NCBI GenBank assembly: GCA_015069065.1
Contig: SVJI01000032.1
Span: 1 to 10,938 of the forward strand
DNA length: 10,938 nt
Direction of reading: 5' to 3'
Source of the DNA: Oscillospiraceae bacterium
GTDB taxonomy: Bacteria > Bacillota > Clostridia > UMGS1883
In this document: positions 7,199 to 10,938 of the stretch, piece after piece
Layout: each line of letters begins with the position of its first letter
Numbering within the stretch: the first letter of the stretch is position 1
Notes under the pieces: model-generated
Seen by the model: only the letters and a program-made list of their open reading frames with translations
The model's database searches: none
What the model was told of the DNA's origin: nothing
Made by a program: the position numbers and the translations under genes

Positions 7199-8701
7199 TC
7201 AGTCCTTTCCGACGCTTGACTTAAGTGTTACGTCGTGGTAACCGCCCTCGACAATACTTGTCGCGGAAACAAGAGTGATTTTTGCATTTTTCTGAAGCTC
7301 AGGTATTGTCAGCACACCGCAGTTACACATGGTTGAAGAAACCTTGTACAAGCTCTTTGCCACGTTGTCCTGAAGTGAACCTGCATAAACAACGTAGGAG
7401 TCAACGCCCTCCTCAAAGGAAAGCTTCGCCTTACCGCCGAGGTCATAACGCTGCCAGTTGCGGGCACGGTTACTTCCCTCTCCCCAATACTCTTTAACAT
7501 AAGTTCCGTTGATGTTGAGCTTGGGAGTGGGGCTTTCATCAAAGCGGGCAAAATATCTGCCCAGCATCAAAAAGTCTGCACCCATAGCCAGCGCCAGTGT
7601 CATGTGATAGTCATGCACGATACCGCCGTCTGAGCAAATGGGAATGTAGATACCTGTCTTTTCGTAATATTCATCACGCGCAGCAGCAACCTCGATAACG
7701 GCTGTTGCCTGACCGCGGCCGATACCCTTTGTTTCACGGGTGATACAGATAGAGCCGCCGCCGATACCAACCTTGATAAAGTCTGCACCTGCTTCTGCGA
7801 GGAACATGAAACCGTCGCGGTCAACTACATTACCTGCACCGACTTTCACATCGTCACCGTATTTTTCACGGATAAATGCAATTGTCTTTGCCTGCCATGC
7901 AGTGTAACCCTCGGATGAGTCGATACAAAGCACGTCGGCACCTGCCTCAACAAGGGCGGGTACACGCTTTTCGTAATCCAGTGTGTTAATACCTGCACCT
8001 ACAAGATAACGCTTCTGGTCATCAAGCACCTCGTTGGGATTGCTCTTATGTGTGGAGTAGTCCTTTCTGAAAACGAAGTACTTAAGCTCGTTTTTAGAGT
8101 TGATAATGGGGAGAGAATTGAGCTTATTCTCCCAGATAATATCATTTGCTTCCTTTAATGTTGTGTTTTCGGGAGCACAGATAAGCTTTTCAAAAGGAGT
8201 CATAAACTCAGAAACCTTAACATCTGTAGACATTCTGCTGATACGGTAATCACGACTTGTAACAACGCCGAGAAGAACGCCGTTTGCACTGCCGTCAGCA
8301 GTAACTGCCATCGTGTTGTGTCCTGTCTTTTCAAACAGCTCCAGAACATCTGCCAGTGTATCGTCAGGCTTAAGGTTACTGTCGCTTACAACGAAGCCTG
8401 CCTTATATCCCTTAACGCGGGCAACCATAGCAGCCTCATCCTCAACGGACTGAGAACCGTATATAAAGGAAATTCCGCCCTCTTTTGCCAGAGCAATAGC
8501 CATCGTATCGTTAGATACAGACTGCATGATTGCTGAAACAAGCGGGATGTTAAGGCTGTATTTGGGCTCTTCCCCCTTTTTGAACTTTACCAGAGGTGTT
8601 TTAAGACTTACATTGGCGGGAATACAGTCGGGACCGGTGTAGCCGGGAACGAGCAGATATTCGCTGAATGTACGTGAAGGTTCGTTAAAATAATATGCCA
8701 T
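7199..8701 (-). CDS. guaB: IMP dehydrogenase, Tritrichomonas-like subtype, with CBS pair
   Basis: Oxidises IMP to XMP with NAD+, the committed step to GMP; a cytoplasmic tetramer. The protein has 500 residues: a TIM barrel interrupted at about 95-220 by a CBS-domain pair (Bateman module) that usually binds adenine or guanine nucleotides. Catalytic Cys319 lies in GGGSICITRE (314-323), Asp261 in LCIDSS, Asp358 in CSDGG, and the mobile flap carries Arg418-Tyr419 in NWQRYDLGG; Glu408 and Glu431 are also present. These numbers coincide with those of the Tritrichomonas foetus enzyme, and the sequence resembles that enzyme throughout from memory. The frame extends upstream to 8785, but the ATG at 8701 is chosen because GGGGGAG (complement of 8710-8716) lies 8 bases before it and the extension would run through the -10 box. 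It is the first gene of the guaB-fhs operon. Confidence 0.96.
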   Translation of the reverse strand: MAYYFNEPSRTFSEYLLVPGYTGPDCIPANVSLKTPLVKFKKGEEPKYSLNIPLVSAIMQSVSNDTMAIALAKEGGISFIYGSQSVEDEAAMVARVKGYKAGFVVSDSNLKPDDTLADVLELFEKTGHNTMAVTADGSANGVLLGVVTSRDYRISRMSTDVKVSEFMTPFEKLICAPENTTLKEANDIIWENKLNSLPIINSKNELKYFVFRKDYSTHKSNPNEVLDDQKRYLVGAGINTLDYEKRVPALVEAGADVLCIDSSEGYTAWQAKTIAFIREKYGDDVKVGAGNVVDRDGFMFLAEAGADFIKVGIGGGSICITRETKGIGRGQATAVIEVAAARDEYYEKTGIYIPICSDGGIVHDYHMTLALAMGADFLMLGRYFARFDESPTPKLNINGTYVKEYWGEGSNRARNWQRYDLGGKAKLSFEEGVDSYVVYAGSLQDNVAKSLYKVSSTMCNCGVLTIPELQKNAKITLVSATSIVEGGYHDVTLKSSVGKD

Positions 8702-8719
8702 GGTTATATCTCCCCCATA

Positions 8720-8731
8720 ATAAAATTTTAT
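8720..8731. repeat. AT-only 12-bp palindrome in the guaB leader
   Basis: ATAAAATTTTAT is a perfect 12-bp palindrome between the guaB -10 box and its ribosome binding site, at the predicted start of the message. It could be an operator, but short A/T palindromes arise often by chance in such regions. Confidence 0.2.
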
Positions 8732-8743
8732 AGTATTTTTGTT

Positions 8744-8772
8744 ATTATACAACAATTCGCGCCCTTTTTCAA
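8744..8772 (-). promoter_or_regulatory. Sigma-A-type promoter of guaB-fhs
   Basis: On the minus strand, TTGAAA (complement of 8767-8772), a 17-base spacer and TATAAT (complement of 8744-8749). Transcription should start near 8737, giving a leader of about 36 bases before the ATG at 8701; too short for a purine riboswitch. Confidence 0.85.
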
Positions 8773-8811
8773 GATATAATCGCATTTTTTATTTCAAAAA
8801 AACGCTGCAGG

Positions 8812-8839
8812 TTGACAAATGGGAATTATATGGTATAAT
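8812..8839 (+). promoter_or_regulatory. Sigma-A-type promoter of the CNNM/CorC-type gene
   Basis: TTGACA at 8812-8817, a 16-base spacer and TATAAT at 8834-8839, preceded by an extended -10 TGn (8831-8833). It is divergent from the guaB promoter; the two -35 boxes are 39 bases apart, so a regulator bound between them could affect both. The predicted leader is about 50 bases. Confidence 0.87.
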
Positions 8840-8897
8840 TGTATGCGTAGAAATCTATTTTCTGCAAATATACAATTTATAAGGAGTGAATGTCCTG

Positions 8898-10172
8898 ATG
8901 GACGGGAGTCTACCAATTTATGTGTTGGTACTAATTGTGCTGATTGCGCTTTCGGCGTTTTTCAGTGCATCGGAAACAGCGTTTGCATCGTATAATAAGA
9001 TGCGTATGAAAAGTGAGGCGGAGGATAAAACCGGCAGGCCTGCCAGAAGGGTTTTGAATCTTGCTGAAAATTACGAAAAATTGATTTCCACAATACTTAT
9101 CGGAAATAATATAGTAAATATAGTTGCGACATCTATCGCAACCATCCTTTTCACACATCTTTTGCCCGGTAATGAGGCTGCAGCAGCGACTATCTCAACT
9201 GTTGTGATGACCCTTGCCGTGCTGATATTTGGTGAAATCACACCCAAGACGGTGGCAAAACGCACAGCGGACAACTTTGCAAAGCGTGTTGTCGGAACTC
9301 TGGAATTTTTGGTGAGCGTATTTACACCCTTTACATTCCTGTTTAATCTGTGGCAGCGTTTTGTGCTGCGTTTCCTCAAAACGGACGAGGAAGTGTCCGT
9401 AACGGAGGAGGAGATTATCACCGTTGTAGAGGAAGCGGCAAGTGACGGCGAAATTGACGAGCAGGAGAGCGAGCTTATAAAGAACGTGATAAAGTTCAGC
9501 GACCTTGACGTTAACGATATTCTGACACCCCGTGTAGATGTCGCGGCAGTTGATATTACATGGGACAGGGAGCGTGTTGCATCGGTATTTGCCGATACGG
9601 AGTTTTCAAGACTCCCTGTTTACGAGGAAAATGTGGACAGCATTGTAGGTATATTGTATCAGAAGGACTTTCATAACAATGCCGATACCCCTATATCAGA
9701 ACTTGTTAAGCCTGTGAAATTTATCTTCTCATCAATGAAGATTTCGCGCCTTTTAAAGCTGTTTCAGGACAGTAAATGCCACATGGTCATTGTAAATGAC
9801 GAATATGGCGGAACAGAGGGCCTTGTAACACTGGAGGATGTCATAGAATCTCTGGTGGGTGAAATTTATGACGAGCATGACGAGGTTGTGGAGGAAATTG
9901 TACAGATATCCGAAAACAGATACCGTGTCCTTGGCAGCACCAGTATAGATAAATTTCTGGAAACCTTTGAACTGGAGCTTGAGGAGGAGGACGACGATTC
10001 CGACATTACTACTGTCAGCGGTTTTGCTGCACACAATTTGGAAAAAATCCCCGATGAGGGCGATTCCTTTGAACATGAAAACCTTAAGATAACTATTACC
10101 AAGACAGACAGCAATCGTGTTTTAGAGGCTGTTATAGATGTTTTTGAAAAGGAAACTCAGTCTGAGGAGTGA
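8898..10172 (+). CDS. CNNM/CorC (HlyC/TlyC-type) membrane protein with CBS pair
   Basis: Integral membrane protein of 424 residues with the standard order of the family: a DUF21/CNNM membrane domain with hydrophobic segments at about 7-29, 62-86, 95-114 and 131-156, including SASETAFAS (23-31) and FGEITPKTVAKR (111-122); a cytoplasmic CBS pair at about 205-325 (DILTPR at 207-212, MVIVNDEYGGTEGLVTLED at 296-314); and a C-terminal CorC_HlyC domain at about 335-415. Relatives are implicated in Mg2+ or other divalent cation export or homeostasis; older hemolysin names are misleading. Substrate cannot be read from the sequence. A strongly acidic run, ELELEEEDDDSD, lies at 358-369. I prefer the ATG at 8898 to the in-frame GTG at 8886, because the ribosome binding site AAGGAG (8881-8886) overlaps that GTG and is 11 bases before the ATG. 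The stop overlaps the next gene's possible GTG start. Confidence 0.92.
   Translation: MDGSLPIYVLVLIVLIALSAFFSASETAFASYNKMRMKSEAEDKTGRPARRVLNLAENYEKLISTILIGNNIVNIVATSIATILFTHLLPGNEAAAATISTVVMTLAVLIFGEITPKTVAKRTADNFAKRVVGTLEFLVSVFTPFTFLFNLWQRFVLRFLKTDEEVSVTEEEIITVVEEAASDGEIDEQESELIKNVIKFSDLDVNDILTPRVDVAAVDITWDRERVASVFADTEFSRLPVYEENVDSIVGILYQKDFHNNADTPISELVKPVKFIFSSMKISRLLKLFQDSKCHMVIVNDEYGGTEGLVTLEDVIESLVGEIYDEHDEVVEEIVQISENRYRVLGSTSIDKFLETFELELEEEDDDSDITTVSGFAAHNLEKIPDEGDSFEHENLKITITKTDSNRVLEAVIDVFEKETQSEE
10164..10169 (+). promoter_or_regulatory. Ribosome binding site that questions the start of the YihY-like gene
   Basis: GAGGAG at 10164-10169 overlaps the GTG at 10169-10171 and the last codons of the previous gene. 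It is too close to serve that GTG but is 8 bases before an ATA at 10178-10180. No ATG or TTG lies nearby in the frame. Confidence 0.5.
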
Positions 10173-10938
10173 CGGTTATAAAGAAGCTTATTAAATTTAT
10201 TTTTGATGTTATAAGCCGTTCTGTTAAGGATAGCATAGGTGCGTATTCCGCGCACGCGGCGTTCTTTATGACGGTATCGTTCATCCCGCTTATCATGCTG
10301 CTTATCAGTATGATAAAATTCTTCCCTGCTGAGGAGGCGCACCTCTTAAGCCAGATTGTATCGGTGTTTCCCAAGGGGGCGCAGGGACTCGTATCCTCGT
10401 TGATAACAGAAGCATATGATAAAAGTGGTACCGCTGTGATTTCGATTACGGCGGTTTCTACTCTCTGGGCGGCATCAATCGGTGTATTCTCCCTCGTCAG
10501 GGGGCTGAACCGTGTATATTGCGCCGACGAAACGCGAAATTATATCGTGCTTCGGTTTATGAGCATGATTTATACACTGCTTGTGCTTGTGCTTTTGGTG
10601 TTGTGTTTAGGATTTCTTGTTTTTGGTAATACTATAGCTGAGGGGTTGATTCGCCTTGTCCCGCGGTTTTTTAATGTCGCGTTGATTGTATTGAGCCTGC
10701 GTATGATAGTGGGTATCGCGGTGTTAAGTGCGTTTTTTCTGCTGATGTACACCATCGTGCCTAACAGAAAGGTCAGGCTGATTTCCCAATTACCCGGTGC
10801 ATTGGTCAGCGGTATCGGGTGGGCAGGCTTTTCAGCGGTATTTTCCTATTACTATGAAAACCTTGCCGATTATTCCTACGTTTACGGCAGCTTATCGGTA
10901 CTGGTGTTCTTTATGCTGTGGTTGTTTTTCTGCATTTA
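10169..10938 (+). CDS. YihY/BrkB family membrane protein, 3'-truncated by window edge
   Basis: At least 256 residues of a polytopic inner-membrane protein that runs off the right edge; the family is usually about 270-300 residues, so little is missing. Hydrophobic segments are visible at about 28-51, 88-110, 130-153, 168-196, 207-228 and 241-256. Family-like stretches are AYSAHAAFFMTVSFIPL (25-41), YTIVPNRKV (194-202), LPGALVSGIGWAGFS (208-222) and YVYGSLSVLVFFMLW (237-251). The family was once called ribonuclease BN, now known to be wrong; its true function is uncertain, with envelope or transport roles suggested. The given start is GTG at 10169, overlapping the upstream TGA by four bases (GTGA), a common coupled arrangement, but the ribosome binding site fits better an ATA at 10178, and homologues I recall begin near the KKLIKF sequence at 5-10. 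The gene is co-transcribed with the CNNM/CorC-type gene. Confidence 0.9.
   Translation, partial: MTVIKKLIKFIFDVISRSVKDSIGAYSAHAAFFMTVSFIPLIMLLISMIKFFPAEEAHLLSQIVSVFPKGAQGLVSSLITEAYDKSGTAVISITAVSTLWAASIGVFSLVRGLNRVYCADETRNYIVLRFMSMIYTLLVLVLLVLCLGFLVFGNTIAEGLIRLVPRFFNVALIVLSLRMIVGIAVLSAFFLLMYTIVPNRKVRLISQLPGALVSGIGWAGFSAVFSYYYENLADYSYVYGSLSVLVFFMLWLFFCI

Noticed and set aside
8702..8740. Purine riboswitch in the guaB leader
   Set aside because: The predicted leader is only about 36 bases with no aptamer-like structure.
8702..8785. N-terminal extension of guaB to 8785
   Set aside because: It would translate through the -10 box, has no match to the family and lacks a good ribosome binding site, unlike the ATG at 8701.
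8773..8811. T-rich and A-rich runs as a hairpin terminator between the divergent promoters
   Set aside because: The arms do not pair properly beyond the T and A runs, and there is no gene ending there to terminate.
1..10938. CRISPR array, insertion sequence, prophage, toxin-antitoxin or defence genes
   Set aside because: No regularly spaced repeats, transposase or integrase motifs, or unassigned coding stretches were seen; all space is filled by recognised genes and short promoter or terminator gaps.

Overview
The window is an ordinary but densely packed stretch of chromosome from what looks like an anaerobic, gut-type Clostridia (Bacillota). The clues are a pyrophosphate-type phosphofructokinase, a glutamate dehydrogenase very like the Clostridium symbiosum enzyme, formate-tetrahydrofolate ligase, MutS2, a C_GCAxxG_C_C redox protein, strong AAAGGA/GGGAGG ribosome binding sites and textbook sigma-A promoters. 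I cannot place it below class with confidence; Oscillospiraceae or a neighbouring family is a guess. There is no mobile element, CRISPR array, rRNA or tRNA gene, and no gap longer than about 200 bases without a gene.

Layout. Positions 2-1060 (+) hold the C-terminal 352 residues of a PPi-type phosphofructokinase. mutS2 follows 23 bases later (1084-3459, +) and probably shares its transcript. A short gap carries a small repeat cluster and a perfect-consensus promoter driving gdhA (3582-4928, +), which ends at a strong hairpin terminator. A small cysteine-rich protein gene (5006-5455, +) follows. A perfect 17-bp bidirectional terminator separates it from the opposing operon guaB-fhs (read right to left, 8701 to 5523). 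A 196-bp divergent promoter region at 8702-8897 then leads into a CNNM/CorC-type membrane protein (8898-10172, +), which overlaps a YihY/BrkB-type membrane protein running off the right edge (10169-10938, +).

How the genes relate. The metabolic genes cover glycolysis with PPi, ammonia/glutamate exchange, activation of formate to 10-formyl-THF (a purine precursor) and the committed step to GMP. Pairing guaB with fhs puts two purine-related steps on one transcript. MutS2 acts on collided ribosomes and/or DNA recombination. The last two genes are cell-envelope proteins, the first probably linked to divalent cation transport.

I did not find a clearly new biological system. The observations most worth a second look are: coenzyme-pocket residues in GdhA that point to NAD+ rather than NADP+; an IMP dehydrogenase whose catalytic residues fall at the same numbers as in the protozoan Tritrichomonas foetus enzyme; an ambiguous, possibly AUA, start for the YihY-like gene; and a repeat cluster directly upstream of the gdhA promoter.
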